50,088 nt of DNA from a bacterium. GTDB lineage: Bacteria > JAMCPX01. The notes beneath the pieces are model-generated. The model saw only the letters and a program-made list of their open reading frames with translations, did not search any database and was not told the DNA's origin. Positions 1 to 8,878 of the stretch are shown piece after piece. Within the stretch, counting starts at the first letter, position 1; each line of letters opens with the position of its first letter. A program made the translations under genes and the position numbers. The stretch lies in the NCBI GenBank assembly GCA_021792615.1, contig JAJYUJ010000020.1, forward strand, positions 1-50,088, written 5' to 3'.

Positions 1-122
1 GGAAGTTTAAGCCACGCTGGTCTTCGTATTAGTAATTGATAAATCATAAGCAATTAGAATTGTCAATAATAGACTTGGTGCTGCCGGCTAACAATTGAAA
101 AGTCCAGTAATTATAAGGGAAA

Positions 123-154
123 AGGATTACCGCCCCTGAGTTGGCGGTAATCCT
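123..154. terminator. Bidirectional intrinsic terminator downstream of aspC
   Basis: A perfect 12-bp inverted repeat (AGGATTACCGCC at 123-134, GGCGGTAATCCT at 143-154) with an 8-base loop is followed by GAGTTTTT on the plus strand and by TTTTCCC on the minus strand. It lies directly after the aspC stop codon, so it probably ends the rsmD-coaD-aspC transcript. The 120 bases before it show no coding signal that I can support. Confidence 0.8.
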
Positions 155-172
155 GAGTTTTTAAAAATGAAG

Positions 173-1360
173 TTACTGAAGCATCGCTACAGCCTGCTCT
201 ATCCTCTCGAGTCCTTTCTTAATGGTCTCCAGCGATGTGGCATACGATAGCCGCATATTGTCCTTCGCACCGAACGGCGCACCGGGAACAACGGCGACCT
301 TTGCCTGCTCAAGCAGGAAATCGGCAAAAGCGAACGAATCCTTTATGACCTTTCCGTTGAACTTCTTGCCGTAAATCCCGCTGATGTTCGGGAATGCATA
401 AAACGCACCCTTGGGTGTAATACAGGTAATGCCTTTGATTTTGTTCAGGCCCTCTACGATAAACTTCCTTCTCTTGTCGAACTCGGCAACCATAGTCGTA
501 ACGGATTCCTGGGGCCCCCTCAATGCTTCGACGCTTGCCTTCATCGCAATCGATGTCGGGTTCGAAGTGCTCTGGCTCTGAATGTTTTTCATACCGCTTA
601 TTATCTCTTTTGGACCCGCGGTAAAGCCGATCCTCCATCCCGTCATTGCATATGTCTTCGATACGCCGTGAACGAGGAGTGTCCTGGACTTCATGCCATC
701 TGCCTGAGCAATGGTAAAGAATTTCTCTCCGTCATAGATAAGTTTCTCGTAAATGTCGTCGGTCACAACGAACATGTTATGTTTTTTCACGACCTCGGCT
801 ATCTCTTCGAGTATCTGCCGCGGATAGACGGCACCCGAAGGGTTACCCGGACTGTTTATCAAAAGTATTTTTGTCTTCTTCGTTATTGCCTTTTCGACTG
901 CCTCGGGCTTTAAAGCAAAGTTGTCTTTTTCCTTGGTTTTGACAAAAACGGATTTGGCGCCCGCAACCCCGAACATCTCGGGATAGGACACCCAGTAAGG
1001 TGTCGGTATTATAACTTCGTCTCCGGGGTTTATCATTGCCAGGGCAATGTTGAACAATGCGTGTTTAGCACCGACGGAAACTATGATTTCATTTCTTGCA
1101 TACTCGAGGCCGTTGTCCCGCTTGAACTTCTCGATAACGGCGTCCTTGAGATCCGGTATGCCGTCGACCGGCATATACTTCGTAAAACCCTTATTGATGG
1201 CATCGATTGCAGCCTGCTTGATATTGTCCGGTGTGTCAAAATCGGGCTCGCCTGCCCCGAAACCGACAACATCGATTCCCTGTGCCTTTAACTCCTTTGC
1301 TTTCGTATCAATCGCCAGCGTAGCCGACGGTTTGATAGCCTGAGCTCTTTTCGATAACAT
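173..1360 (-). CDS. aspC: Pyridoxal-phosphate aspartate aminotransferase (class I/II)
   Basis: This is a 395-residue fold-type I aminotransferase, the usual length for bacterial AspC/AspB of the Ib group. It should interconvert aspartate and 2-oxoglutarate with oxaloacetate and glutamate in the cytoplasm. Visible landmarks are the NSPGNPSG motif (about 169-176), the PLP-binding DDIYEKL (201-207), and the Schiff-base lysine K235 in VSKTYAMTGWRIGF. The ATG is preceded by an AAAAAGGAG Shine-Dalgarno sequence. It is the last gene of a probable rsmD-coaD-aspC transcript, 51 bases after coaD. The family also includes aromatic and prephenate aminotransferases, so the exact substrate is an inference, but the family assignment is secure. 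Confidence 0.93.
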   Translation of the reverse strand: MLSKRAQAIKPSATLAIDTKAKELKAQGIDVVGFGAGEPDFDTPDNIKQAAIDAINKGFTKYMPVDGIPDLKDAVIEKFKRDNGLEYARNEIIVSVGAKHALFNIALAMINPGDEVIIPTPYWVSYPEMFGVAGAKSVFVKTKEKDNFALKPEAVEKAITKKTKILLINSPGNPSGAVYPRQILEEIAEVVKKHNMFVVTDDIYEKLIYDGEKFFTIAQADGMKSRTLLVHGVSKTYAMTGWRIGFTAGPKEIISGMKNIQSQSTSNPTSIAMKASVEALRGPQESVTTMVAEFDKRRKFIVEGLNKIKGITCITPKGAFYAFPNISGIYGKKFNGKVIKDSFAFADFLLEQAKVAVVPGAPFGAKDNMRLSYATSLETIKKGLERIEQAVAMLQ

Positions 1361-1411
1361 AAATTTCTCCTTTTTTGTTATTTCTTATTTATCTGTAATA
1401 GTGTTCAGTCT

Positions 1412-1924
1412 TTATTCCCACGACACTATATCCGTCTTTCTTTCCTTGAGCCTTTCGTTGAATTTCTCAACGACCACATCAGGGACAAGGTCCCTGACAG
1501 ACCCGCCGAGGGACAGTATCTCTTTTATTATACTTGAACTTAAAAAAGAGTACTTGCCTTCTGTCATCATGAAGATCGTTTCCAGTTTATCGTTCATCTT
1601 CTTGTTTGCCAAAGACATCTGAAGCTCGAATTCGAAATCTGCAACCGTGCGCAGCCCCCTCAGTACTATCTCCGCATTCTTCGCCTTGACGTAGTCAACC
1701 AACAACCCTTTGAAAGGTTCGACCATGACCTTTTTCTCGCCTTTGAAAATCTCTTTTATGATGCTCACGCGTTCTTCTATGGAAAAGAATGATTTCTTGC
1801 CTGATTGGTTGTACGAAATCGCAATGATAATCTTATCAAAAAGCTTCAGGCCTCTTTCCACTATATTGATGTGGCCATACGTGATAGGGTCGAAAGAACC
1901 TGGATATACCGCTATTTTACCCAT
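1412..1924 (-). CDS. coaD: Phosphopantetheine adenylyltransferase
   Basis: CoaD transfers AMP from ATP to 4'-phosphopantetheine, the penultimate step of coenzyme A synthesis. At 170 residues it has the normal family length. The N-terminus carries the nucleotidyltransferase signature AVYPGSFDPITYGHINIVERG in essence: the PGSFDP phosphate loop and the (T/Y)xGH motif with H18. The C-terminal SSS motif sits in YSFLSSSIIKEI, the equivalent of the usual ISSTxVR region. The gene starts one base after the rsmD stop codon, so the two are probably translated from one message. Confidence 0.95.
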   Translation of the reverse strand: MGKIAVYPGSFDPITYGHINIVERGLKLFDKIIIAISYNQSGKKSFFSIEERVSIIKEIFKGEKKVMVEPFKGLLVDYVKAKNAEIVLRGLRTVADFEFELQMSLANKKMNDKLETIFMMTEGKYSFLSSSIIKEILSLGGSVRDLVPDVVVEKFNERLKERKTDIVSWE

Positions 1925-1925
1925 G

Positions 1926-2480
1926 TTACTGTCCCCTCACGATGGTAAGGTAGGTGTCTCCGTACCTGTATGTTTTCATGGTCATGTCTGATTGTACCCC
2001 CTGCAAAATATCTTTTACCGTCCTGTCATGCTCTATACCTATCACCCAGGAATCTCTCATCAACTTCCGGTTGAATATGTCCGGCAGAATGTCCCTGTAT
2101 GCACCGGAATCTTTGTACGGCGGATCAACATATACTATGTTGAACTGTATGTGTTTCTTCTCCATCTGCTCCATTGCCCTCTTTACATCCATCATCATCA
2201 CTTCATATAAATTGCTGTCCATGAATGCAAGGTTTTTTGATAATAATGTTGCTACCGTCCTTGAACGTTCTATGAAATATACCCTGCGTGCTCCACGGCT
2301 CAATGCCTCTATACCGATTGCTCCGGTACCAGCATACATATCGAGAAAATCACAGTCCCGGACATCCTGTCCCACGATATCGAAAAATGCCTCACGGATC
2401 TTTGCAAGCGTGGGCCTTACAAGACCGTCACCCGGACTTTTCAACTTCCTTCCTTTATGCATCCCGCCGATTATCTGCAT
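1926..2480 (-). CDS. rsmD: 16S rRNA (guanine966-N2)-methyltransferase RsmD
   Basis: A 184-residue SAM-dependent methyltransferase that modifies G966 of 16S rRNA on the assembled small subunit. It starts with the family hallmark IIGGMHKGRKL and an RPT motif (22-24). SAM motif I is FLDMYAGTGAIGIEALSRGA (about 45-64), and the catalytic DPPY is at 119-122. The rsmD-coaD pairing is common in bacteria, and the addition of aspC behind it resembles Geobacter-type genomes (recalled, not searched). The upstream 180 bases contain hairpins and no gene, so a promoter should lie there. Confidence 0.94.
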   Translation of the reverse strand: MQIIGGMHKGRKLKSPGDGLVRPTLAKIREAFFDIVGQDVRDCDFLDMYAGTGAIGIEALSRGARRVYFIERSRTVATLLSKNLAFMDSNLYEVMMMDVKRAMEQMEKKHIQFNIVYVDPPYKDSGAYRDILPDIFNRKLMRDSWVIGIEHDRTVKDILQGVQSDMTMKTYRYGDTYLTIVRGQ

Positions 2481-2502
2481 AATAAACCCCGTGAGAAACG
2501 GA

Positions 2503-2519
2503 CGGGGCTTTAAACCCCG
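2503..2519. repeat. Small CGGGG/CCCCG hairpin in the htrA-rsmD gap
   Basis: CGGGG (2503-2507) pairs with CCCCG (2515-2519) around a CTTTAAA loop. It shares its GGGG-TTTAAA/GAAA-CCCC look with the larger hairpin at 2594-2621, so the two may be copies of one short palindromic element. It sits between the htrA stop and the rsmD start. No T-tract follows on either strand, so a terminator role is doubtful. Confidence 0.45.
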
Positions 2520-2593
2520 CCCTTTCTATAAAGAATTAATATTTTCATAGTAACCGCACCATACGTGGCAGCGTATTCTAACGGGGTAAAACC

Positions 2594-2621
2594 ACAGGGG
2601 CGGGTTGAAACCCGCCCCTGT
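2594..2621. terminator. Strong GC-rich hairpin after htrA
   Basis: A perfect 13-bp stem (ACAGGGGCGGGTT at 2594-2606, AACCCGCCCCTGT at 2609-2621) lies 38 bases downstream of the htrA stop. On the minus strand it is followed by GGTTTTACC, so it can act as a weakly T-tailed terminator of the long htpX-to-htrA transcript. Confidence 0.6.
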
Positions 2622-2659
2622 ATAAACCTTGATACTATCTATCCGTAGAATAAACCATA

Positions 2660-4189
2660 TTACTCTGCCGTCATGGCAACATAGATATTGGCATTTCCTC
2701 TGGTAATCAGCAATGAAACCATCTCTCCTTTCTTTACCGGTGCCAGAATCTTGCTATAATCCTCCACGGTGTTTATATCTTTCTGGTTCACTTGCTTTAT
2801 GATATCCCCTTTCTCTATGCCTGCCATATCTGCCGGACTGCCTTCTGCAACATTCGCTACAACGACACCTTTTTCCGCTTGCAGGTTGTATTCCCGCTGA
2901 ACATCCGGCGTAATATTGGTGACCGTTATCCCCAGCTTTTTCTCGCTGACATTCTCCTCTTTTGGTGCAGCAGTACTTGCAACCTCGGTCTTTGACGGCA
3001 GCTCTCCGACGGTAACCTTGATTGTCTTTTCTTTTCCCTGCCTTAATATCTCGACATTTACTTTGCTGCCGATGGGTGTATTGGACACAATCCATGGGAG
3101 GTCGTCGGCACTCTTTACATCTTTGCCGCCGAATTTGATGATGACATCGCCCTGTTTTACACCGGCCTTATATGCAGGCCCGTCCTGCACCACTTTGGTG
3201 ACAACAGCACCTTTCTGATCCCGTTTCAGATGAAATGCTTCGGCAAGATCCGGGGTTATGTTCTGGATGTAAACGCCCAGCCATCCCCGCACCACTTTGC
3301 CATGCTCGATCAATTGAGGAATAATCGTCTTTGCAACATTGATCGGTATCGCAAACCCTATTCCCTGACCTATACTCGGCGCGATGATAGCGGTACTGAT
3401 TCCTATCACTTCGCCGTTAAGGTTGAATACGGGGCCGCCGCTGTTGCCTCTGTTAATTGCAGCATCCGTTTGCAAAAATTGATCGTAATTGCTTGAACTG
3501 AGCCTTCTTCCCTTGGCACTGATGATGCCAGCGGTTACCGTGTGATCGAGCCCGAACGGGTTTCCTATTACAACGACCCAGTCGCCTACCTCGACCTTGG
3601 ATGAGTCTCCGAGATATGCCACGTCGAGCGGTTTCTTCGGTGTGACCTTGAGAAGCGCCAGATCCGTCTGGGGATCTGCACCGATAATCTTTGCCGTGTA
3701 CTGGTCTCCGTTATCGGTTATGACCCGTATATCGGTCATACCGGCAATGACGTGGTTATTCGTGAGAATATAGCCGTCTTTGTTTATGATAAACCCGGAG
3801 CCGAGGGCGTGTTCTTTATATTCCTGGGGTGCTCCCTGAGGTCCCATGAACTGTTCAAAAAAATGCGGTCCGAAAAACTGTTTAAACTGTTCTCCCATCG
3901 GGCCCATTTGCTGCATCTGGGGATTGGTCTTTATAATTTTTGTCGTCGATATGTTTACGACAGCGTCCTTGACCTTATTTACAAGGGGAGCAAACGATGC
4001 CGGCACATATGCCTGAGGCGAGGAAGCATCCTGCGTCTGACCCACTGCCGGTTTTTCGCTCCATATTCTTGTTTCCGTAGCTCTTGTGACCGTCGTAATG
4101 TTCATCCTTGCGGCAAGTATCAATCCTGCCACAACCGATGCTACGACGAGCACGCCAAGTCCTGCTATTGTATAACCCTTCTTTTTCAT
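2660..4189 (-). CDS. degP: HtrA/DegP-family periplasmic serine protease, two PDZ domains
   Basis: A 509-residue Do-type protease. The N-terminus (residues 6-27) is a hydrophobic helix that may be a signal anchor or an uncleaved signal. The chymotrypsin-like domain carries the catalytic triad H146 (TNNHVIAG), D176 (DPQTDLALL) and S250 (GNSGGPVFN). Two PDZ domains follow, roughly residues 300-390 and 410-505, as in DegP/DegQ. The Q/M-rich loop around residues 88-120 (MQQMGPMGEQF) corresponds to the variable LA loop. A TAAGGAGG Shine-Dalgarno precedes the ATG. It is the last gene of a long minus-strand run with htpX and a Clp ATPase, consistent with a stress or envelope quality-control role. DegP versus DegQ cannot be decided here. 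Confidence 0.93.
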   Translation of the reverse strand: MKKKGYTIAGLGVLVVASVVAGLILAARMNITTVTRATETRIWSEKPAVGQTQDASSPQAYVPASFAPLVNKVKDAVVNISTTKIIKTNPQMQQMGPMGEQFKQFFGPHFFEQFMGPQGAPQEYKEHALGSGFIINKDGYILTNNHVIAGMTDIRVITDNGDQYTAKIIGADPQTDLALLKVTPKKPLDVAYLGDSSKVEVGDWVVVIGNPFGLDHTVTAGIISAKGRRLSSSNYDQFLQTDAAINRGNSGGPVFNLNGEVIGISTAIIAPSIGQGIGFAIPINVAKTIIPQLIEHGKVVRGWLGVYIQNITPDLAEAFHLKRDQKGAVVTKVVQDGPAYKAGVKQGDVIIKFGGKDVKSADDLPWIVSNTPIGSKVNVEILRQGKEKTIKVTVGELPSKTEVASTAAPKEENVSEKKLGITVTNITPDVQREYNLQAEKGVVVANVAEGSPADMAGIEKGDIIKQVNQKDINTVEDYSKILAPVKKGEMVSLLITRGNANIYVAMTAE

Positions 4190-4199
4190 TCTATCCTCC

Positions 4200-4634
4200 T
4201 TATTTTTTACCTTCTAAAACTAAAACGTATCTCATTCTCAAATCAAAAAGTACATTATCCAGCATCATGGATTCATCGTTGTTAAGATTGCCATCTGTTT
4301 TTTCCTTCAGGAGCTCGAGAATATCTATCGTCTGCTTTGCGGCACCGAGATCCTTTTTGATAACATTTGTCTGCGGATCGGCTACAGCCCCAAGCTGTAT
4401 CAGTGTCGTACCTGCAAGGGAGTTTATCAGGTCGATAAAGCTTATCTTGAAATTGGGATTTCCTATTCCTTCGGTCTGGCCGTCCGGGCGTTTTGTTTCG
4501 CCGGCATCGCTATTACTGTCCAGCCCTTCATCCGCAGAGCCGTCATCTGCCGTCGTGCTCTTGTCATCGCTGCTGTCATCGCTCATCGTAAACCGTCTTT
4601 TATCGTTTATTTTGATGTCGTCATTTTCCGTCAT
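4200..4634 (-). CDS. DUF1844 protein
   Basis: Function is unknown. The C-terminal half matches the conserved DUF1844 pattern: a FIDLINSLA helix, TLIQLGAV, a run ending in AKQTIDILELL, then KT(D/K)GNL and a final LRMRYV. The first half is acidic, Ser/Asp-rich and probably disordered. I chose the ATG at 4634 over the longer frame to 4682 because AAGGAGGG lies at 4641-4650 just upstream. The gene therefore overlaps the 3' end of the DUF4340 gene by 14 bases, which suggests coupled translation. About 144 residues, soluble, and 10 bases upstream of htrA. Confidence 0.82.
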   Translation of the reverse strand: MTENDDIKINDKRRFTMSDDSSDDKSTTADDGSADEGLDSNSDAGETKRPDGQTEGIGNPNFKISFIDLINSLAGTTLIQLGAVADPQTNVIKKDLGAAKQTIDILELLKEKTDGNLNNDESMMLDNVLFDLRMRYVLVLEGKK

Positions 4635-5577
4635 GCTTTTTTCCCTCCTTAGCCTGATACATATACCGTACCGGCGTTTCAAAAATTGCTGGTACGGATT
4701 TGCTTATCCTATAGACTTCCGGCCTTCCTGCAACCATTGCATATACACTGTTGTTATCCGTATTCTTGCCTATTTTAATGCTATACCTCTTATTATCCAT
4801 ACGTACTATGCTAATAACTTCTAACGGCTTTTCAAGCCCCATACTTTTCAAATCTTTAGCATCGTCAAGTATAGCGTTTGCCTTCATCGTGGTCAGCCGG
4901 AAGAGCATATCGTTTATCAGGGATGTTTTTACTGCGTGACGGGAAGGTTTGGTGATGGTCCATACATCTTTTACCTTTTGCAACGTATAAACCGGCCTCG
5001 AATCTTTAGTGAAATAAATCGACGCTATATCGCTCTGTGACAGCGTTATGAGACTTTTGCTCCTGAGTTCAAATAGCGTACTACCGAGCTGCTTCCTGAT
5101 CCATCCGGATACCGTAAATATGCCCGGGATACCGTTCGATGCCGTTGCATAATAGTTTTCTCCAAGCGGGGCTGCTGAGCCTATGGACAGGCCGTATGCC
5201 CGATTGCCCTGCAACGTTACCGTTGCCGTTACGGATGCCGGACTCAAACCGAATGCTGAAAGTGTACCGGCACCTATTCTTTTTCCGTACCTCAGCGTTT
5301 CAAAAGCACTGAGCAAGGTATTGACTGTGGCTGCATCGGCGCCGGTATTGACCGGCGATACGATGGACCATGTGCCTTTTGTATCTTTCTTCAGCACAAA
5401 ATCACCGTTTTTGTTGTGCAGGTCAATCCCGATCACAGCGTTGCCGCCGGGGATGGTAAATACGTTCTTCATGTGGAGCCGCTCCGAGGCTTTGTGCCTG
5501 GGATTTATGACAAAGACAACCACCAAGACGGCCAGGGCTAAAACAGCCGTAAGGTATACGGTAAGTTTTATATTCAT
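4621..5577 (-). CDS. DUF4340 domain protein, membrane-anchored
   Basis: A 318-residue protein with one N-terminal transmembrane helix (about residues 5-24) and a large extracytoplasmic part with the repeated beta-rich pattern of DUF4340, for example FVLKKDTKGTWSIVSPVNT and VYTLQKVKDVWTITKPSR. Proteins of this family regularly accompany GldG-like proteins and ABC-2 exporters, as here: the gldG-like gene ends 8 bases before it. The module may help the ABC transporter deliver something across the envelope; that role is inferred from neighbours only, and the biochemical function is unknown. Confidence 0.85.
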   Translation of the reverse strand: MNIKLTVYLTAVLALAVLVVVFVINPRHKASERLHMKNVFTIPGGNAVIGIDLHNKNGDFVLKKDTKGTWSIVSPVNTGADAATVNTLLSAFETLRYGKRIGAGTLSAFGLSPASVTATVTLQGNRAYGLSIGSAAPLGENYYATASNGIPGIFTVSGWIRKQLGSTLFELRSKSLITLSQSDIASIYFTKDSRPVYTLQKVKDVWTITKPSRHAVKTSLINDMLFRLTTMKANAILDDAKDLKSMGLEKPLEVISIVRMDNKRYSIKIGKNTDNNSVYAMVAGRPEVYRISKSVPAIFETPVRYMYQAKEGKKHDGK

Positions 5578-5585
5578 GCATCCTC

Positions 5586-7103
5586 CTAAAGTTTTTTCAT
5601 CCTCAGGTACGCGAGAATTCCCCCGAAGAAAAGCAAGAGCGGTATCAAGACAACGGTCAGATAAAAGATCATGTTCCCCTGCCTTTTGGTAAGAAACATC
5701 TGCTGGTTTGCAACTTGCTTTGGCCTTATGGTAATAAGATTTTCTTCTTTTACGAGCCAGCTCACGGTATTCATGACAAGATCTTTATTCGAGAGCGCAT
5801 TGAAGTATTTGTTCGCTGCTATTTTTGATGTTCCGAACACTGCAATACGTGCGGCCTTGCCACCGGACCCGGTCTTCCCCGCAACAGCAACACTGAGGGG
5901 CCCCCTGGCATCGGACGCCCTGAACGTTGCTATGCCCTTATCATAAAGCCCTTTCAGATCCGTATCAGCCCAGCTTGTCTTGCTCGTCATGGCTATGGGA
6001 ACAATATCTCTATTCCTCCCGGGTATTTTTGCCACTTCGACGGTCCTCACCAGAGGAAAGATCGTCGTACCCTTAAAATCTTTGGTTATTTTGCTCTCCT
6101 TGCTGTAATCCCTAACTATGGGTTCCACGCCAAGTCCTGGTCCCTGAAACAGCCGTACAACCTGATCGAGGACGACATTGTTACCCACTTGAATGCCGAA
6201 CGGCGCAAGCACCTGCGTTATGCCGGTCTGTGTGCGAGGGTCTATCATGACCAAAAGGTATCCGCCCGCATCGACGTACGTTTTCAAGGCATTTATCTCC
6301 CGGGGCAGAAAGGTCTTTACGGCACCTGCCTCTATGACCAGGGTGCAGGAAGAAGGAACCGATGCTACGGACGGGAGGAGCAAGGGCTCGACCGAATAAT
6401 CCTGATCCACCAAAGCCTGTTGAAAATCTTTGTAGCCGTCAACCCCGGCTGCGTCCGTCAAATCCCGCTCTCCGTTGCCGGTCAGGTAACATATCTGTAT
6501 ACGACGTTTCCTCATAATTTTTACCAGAGCGTTCGTTATACCATTTTCATTGGCCTGTTCTGTTTTTATCGTTTTACCGCCGTACTGAAGAACGATGGTA
6601 CCGTTTGTGGTTATCCCGAAACTCTTTGCAATGGTCGGTTCTTTATCCGGATCTATAACCACAGAGTGAACTTTTTTGCTGACATACGCATACTCCGCCA
6701 GGAGATCCCGTATGCTTGAACCTGTACCTTCCTGGAAAAAAGCCGTTATCGTTATTCTGTGTTTCAGGCGGCCCAACACCTCGTCCGTTTCCTTTGAAAG
6801 CGTAAACTGTTTGTTGGACGTGAGGTCCCACCGGTGATAGTATTCGGTCGAAACATAATTAAGAACGCCGATGAGACCGAGTACGACAATGACAAGCACA
6901 ATCAGATTAAACCCGTACATGATATGCCTGAACCCGGATCCATCTTTCAACTCATGCCGGTAAAGAACAACCCTGAATATGAGGAGTAACAACCCGATAG
7001 AAATCAGGAGGATTGCCCCCACATCCCATGATGAAACGACAAGGCGTATAAATCCCCCGCCTATAATAAACAATACGCCTGCAATCCATAGTATTGTTTT
7101 CAT
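5586..7103 (-). CDS. GldG-like component of an ABC-2 export system
   Basis: A 505-residue protein with several hydrophobic helices at the N-terminus (residues about 5-20, 27-47 and 68-88), a long extracytoplasmic domain, and a C-terminal helix (about 477-498) ending in the basic tail LRMKKL. The segment WDLTSNKQFTLSKETDEVL is the typical start of the GldG/DUF7088 region (YxRxDLTxxKxYTLS). The family is named for Flavobacterium gliding but is widespread in non-gliders, where its cargo is unknown. It lies between the permease (4 bases upstream) and the DUF4340 gene (8 bases downstream), so the four form one functional unit. Confidence 0.87.
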   Translation of the reverse strand: MKTILWIAGVLFIIGGGFIRLVVSSWDVGAILLISIGLLLLIFRVVLYRHELKDGSGFRHIMYGFNLIVLVIVVLGLIGVLNYVSTEYYHRWDLTSNKQFTLSKETDEVLGRLKHRITITAFFQEGTGSSIRDLLAEYAYVSKKVHSVVIDPDKEPTIAKSFGITTNGTIVLQYGGKTIKTEQANENGITNALVKIMRKRRIQICYLTGNGERDLTDAAGVDGYKDFQQALVDQDYSVEPLLLPSVASVPSSCTLVIEAGAVKTFLPREINALKTYVDAGGYLLVMIDPRTQTGITQVLAPFGIQVGNNVVLDQVVRLFQGPGLGVEPIVRDYSKESKITKDFKGTTIFPLVRTVEVAKIPGRNRDIVPIAMTSKTSWADTDLKGLYDKGIATFRASDARGPLSVAVAGKTGSGGKAARIAVFGTSKIAANKYFNALSNKDLVMNTVSWLVKEENLITIRPKQVANQQMFLTKRQGNMIFYLTVVLIPLLLFFGGILAYLRMKKL

Positions 7104-7107
7104 ATCA

Positions 7108-7884
7108 CTACCTCCATCTCTCGGATTCTAAAACCCTGTGTGTCAGGAACAGAAAAAAGAATATAAAACTCAGGTAATAGACGATATCCCTTGTATCCAG
7201 AATGCCTTTCAAAAGGTCCTGAAAATGCCGGTCTATGAGCGACATATAACCAAGAAAAACAGACAGGGACGGATTTGCACCGTGGGAAACCCAGCCGATT
7301 GTCCAGAACAAAAGCAGGATACCGAACGCAATAACGGCGGCCACGATCTGATTCTCGGTTATACTCGAGGCAAACATCCCGACCGAGATCATGGAAGCAC
7401 CAAGGAGGAACATGCCGGTATACGTCGTTATCATAACGCCTGCATCTGCGGATGCATAAGAACCAAGAAGGACCGGAACCGTAAGGGTAAGGATGAGCAT
7501 TGTTATAAAAACAAGACATGCGGATATGAATTTTCCGATCACAATCTCGGTAAGGGTAACAGGGGACGTCATAAGAAGCTCTTTGGTACCATTCCTTTTT
7601 TCTTCTGCGTATGACTTCATCGTAATCATGGGCATGAGCAGGAGCAGAACCACGGCGAGGTTCGCGTAGAGCGGTTTTATGATGAAATCGCCTATGTTCA
7701 ATGCTTGCATATACCCCTGGTATCTCATGAACTGAAGGCTCAAAAAGTTGTAAAGCTGTATCCTCACAAAGAAGAAGTACCCGGTGAGGAGTGCAAAAAT
7801 GGCAAGTATCACGTACGCGATAGGTGATGCAAAGTATGAAACAAGCTCACGTTTGACGATTGCCGTCATCCTTCTGAAATTCAT
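7108..7884 (-). CDS. ABC-2 type permease, GldF-like
   Basis: A 258-residue membrane protein with about six transmembrane helices. The start, AIVKRELVSYFASPIAYVIL, and the MPMITMKSYAEEKRNGTKELL region are the signature of the GldF/NosY-like ABC-2 permease family. It overlaps the upstream ATPase gene by 4 bases, so subunits are made together. With the ATPase and the GldG-like protein it should form an inner-membrane exporter complex of unknown substrate. Confidence 0.88.
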   Translation of the reverse strand: MNFRRMTAIVKRELVSYFASPIAYVILAIFALLTGYFFFVRIQLYNFLSLQFMRYQGYMQALNIGDFIIKPLYANLAVVLLLLMPMITMKSYAEEKRNGTKELLMTSPVTLTEIVIGKFISACLVFITMLILTLTVPVLLGSYASADAGVMITTYTGMFLLGASMISVGMFASSITENQIVAAVIAFGILLLFWTIGWVSHGANPSLSVFLGYMSLIDRHFQDLLKGILDTRDIVYYLSFIFFFLFLTHRVLESERWR

Positions 7885-8813
7885 TGTACGCCTCCTCTGT
7901 CCTGAGAGATCAGCCGTATATACTCATCTTCCAGGTTAACGGCCCTGGAAGAAAATTCCGAAACGCCGTACCCCGCCTTGAATACCCTGTCCGTTATCAT
8001 CTCGGGAGTTTTAAAATCCGGGCCCGTTTTGATCAGATAGGCATTATTTTCTTTTTTCACGCCGTTTATTCCCGCTATGGATTCCAGCGTTCCGATGATG
8101 CCGTTATCCTCCCGAGCGGTAACGAGGCGGTAGACCCTGTCGCCATGAAGATCTGCACCGGACAGGTCATAATCCCCGCCCCCCAGCAGTCTTCCATCGT
8201 TTATTACAATAACACGGTTGCAGGTTACGGTTACCTCGGGAAGTATATGGGTGCTGAGTATAATGGTGTGATCTTTTCCGAGTTCTCTTATGAGATTCCG
8301 GATCTCTATGATCTGTTCGGGATCAAGGCCGACGGTCGGTTCATCAAGTATCAGTATGGGCGGGTCGCTGAGCAACGACTGTGCAATGCCCACCCGCTGC
8401 CTGTACCCCCTCGACAGGTTCCCGATGATCCTCTCTTTTACCTTATCAAGGTTTGTCTGCTTTATCACCCGTTCGATTGAGAATCCTGCCGAAGCTCCGG
8501 ACATACCTTTCAACCCCGCCATAAACCTGAAATAACCGAGCACCGTCATTTCGGGATATGCGGGTGCAAGTTCCGGCAGATACCCGATAGAACCTTTTAC
8601 TCGCAGAGGATCTTTCCGTACGTCATAACCGTTGACCGTTACTTCCCCGTCTGACGGCGACAGATATCCTGTAATGATCCGCATTGTCGTGGTCTTACCC
8701 GCACCGTTGGGACCCAGAAACCCGAGCACCTCGCCTTTTTCGACTTTGAACGATACGCTGTCCAGAACAGTGCGATCCCCGTATCTTTTTGTTATTTTTT
8801 TTAACTCAATCAT
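7881..8813 (-). CDS. ABC transporter ATP-binding subunit, GldA-like
   Basis: A 310-residue ATPase. Walker A is GPNGAGKTTT, the signature motif is the variant LSRGYRQRVG (usual in this subfamily instead of LSGGQ), and Walker B with the catalytic Glu is ILILDEPTVGLD. A C-terminal extension of about 90 residues is typical of GldA/CcmA-type proteins. A GTG at 8822 opens the frame earlier, but AGGAAGGAG lies 8 bases before the ATG at 8813, so I start there. It energises the permease at 7108-7884. Confidence 0.9.
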   Translation of the reverse strand: MIELKKITKRYGDRTVLDSVSFKVEKGEVLGFLGPNGAGKTTTMRIITGYLSPSDGEVTVNGYDVRKDPLRVKGSIGYLPELAPAYPEMTVLGYFRFMAGLKGMSGASAGFSIERVIKQTNLDKVKERIIGNLSRGYRQRVGIAQSLLSDPPILILDEPTVGLDPEQIIEIRNLIRELGKDHTIILSTHILPEVTVTCNRVIVINDGRLLGGGDYDLSGADLHGDRVYRLVTAREDNGIIGTLESIAGINGVKKENNAYLIKTGPDFKTPEMITDRVFKAGYGVSEFSSRAVNLEDEYIRLISQDRGGVQ

Positions 8814-8878
8814 AAAATACACTCCTTCCTCAACTTAAGAGAGATTTTATACGAGACATACAAAAGAATGGTTCTACT

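Noticed and set aside
3752-4285. 177-codon plus-strand frame opposite htrA
   Set aside because: Covers the protease domain on the opposite strand; no Shine-Dalgarno and no domain pattern.
8813-8822. GTG start for the GldA-like ATPase
   Set aside because: The AGGAAGGAG sequence is directly next to it; the spacing is correct only for the ATG at 8813.
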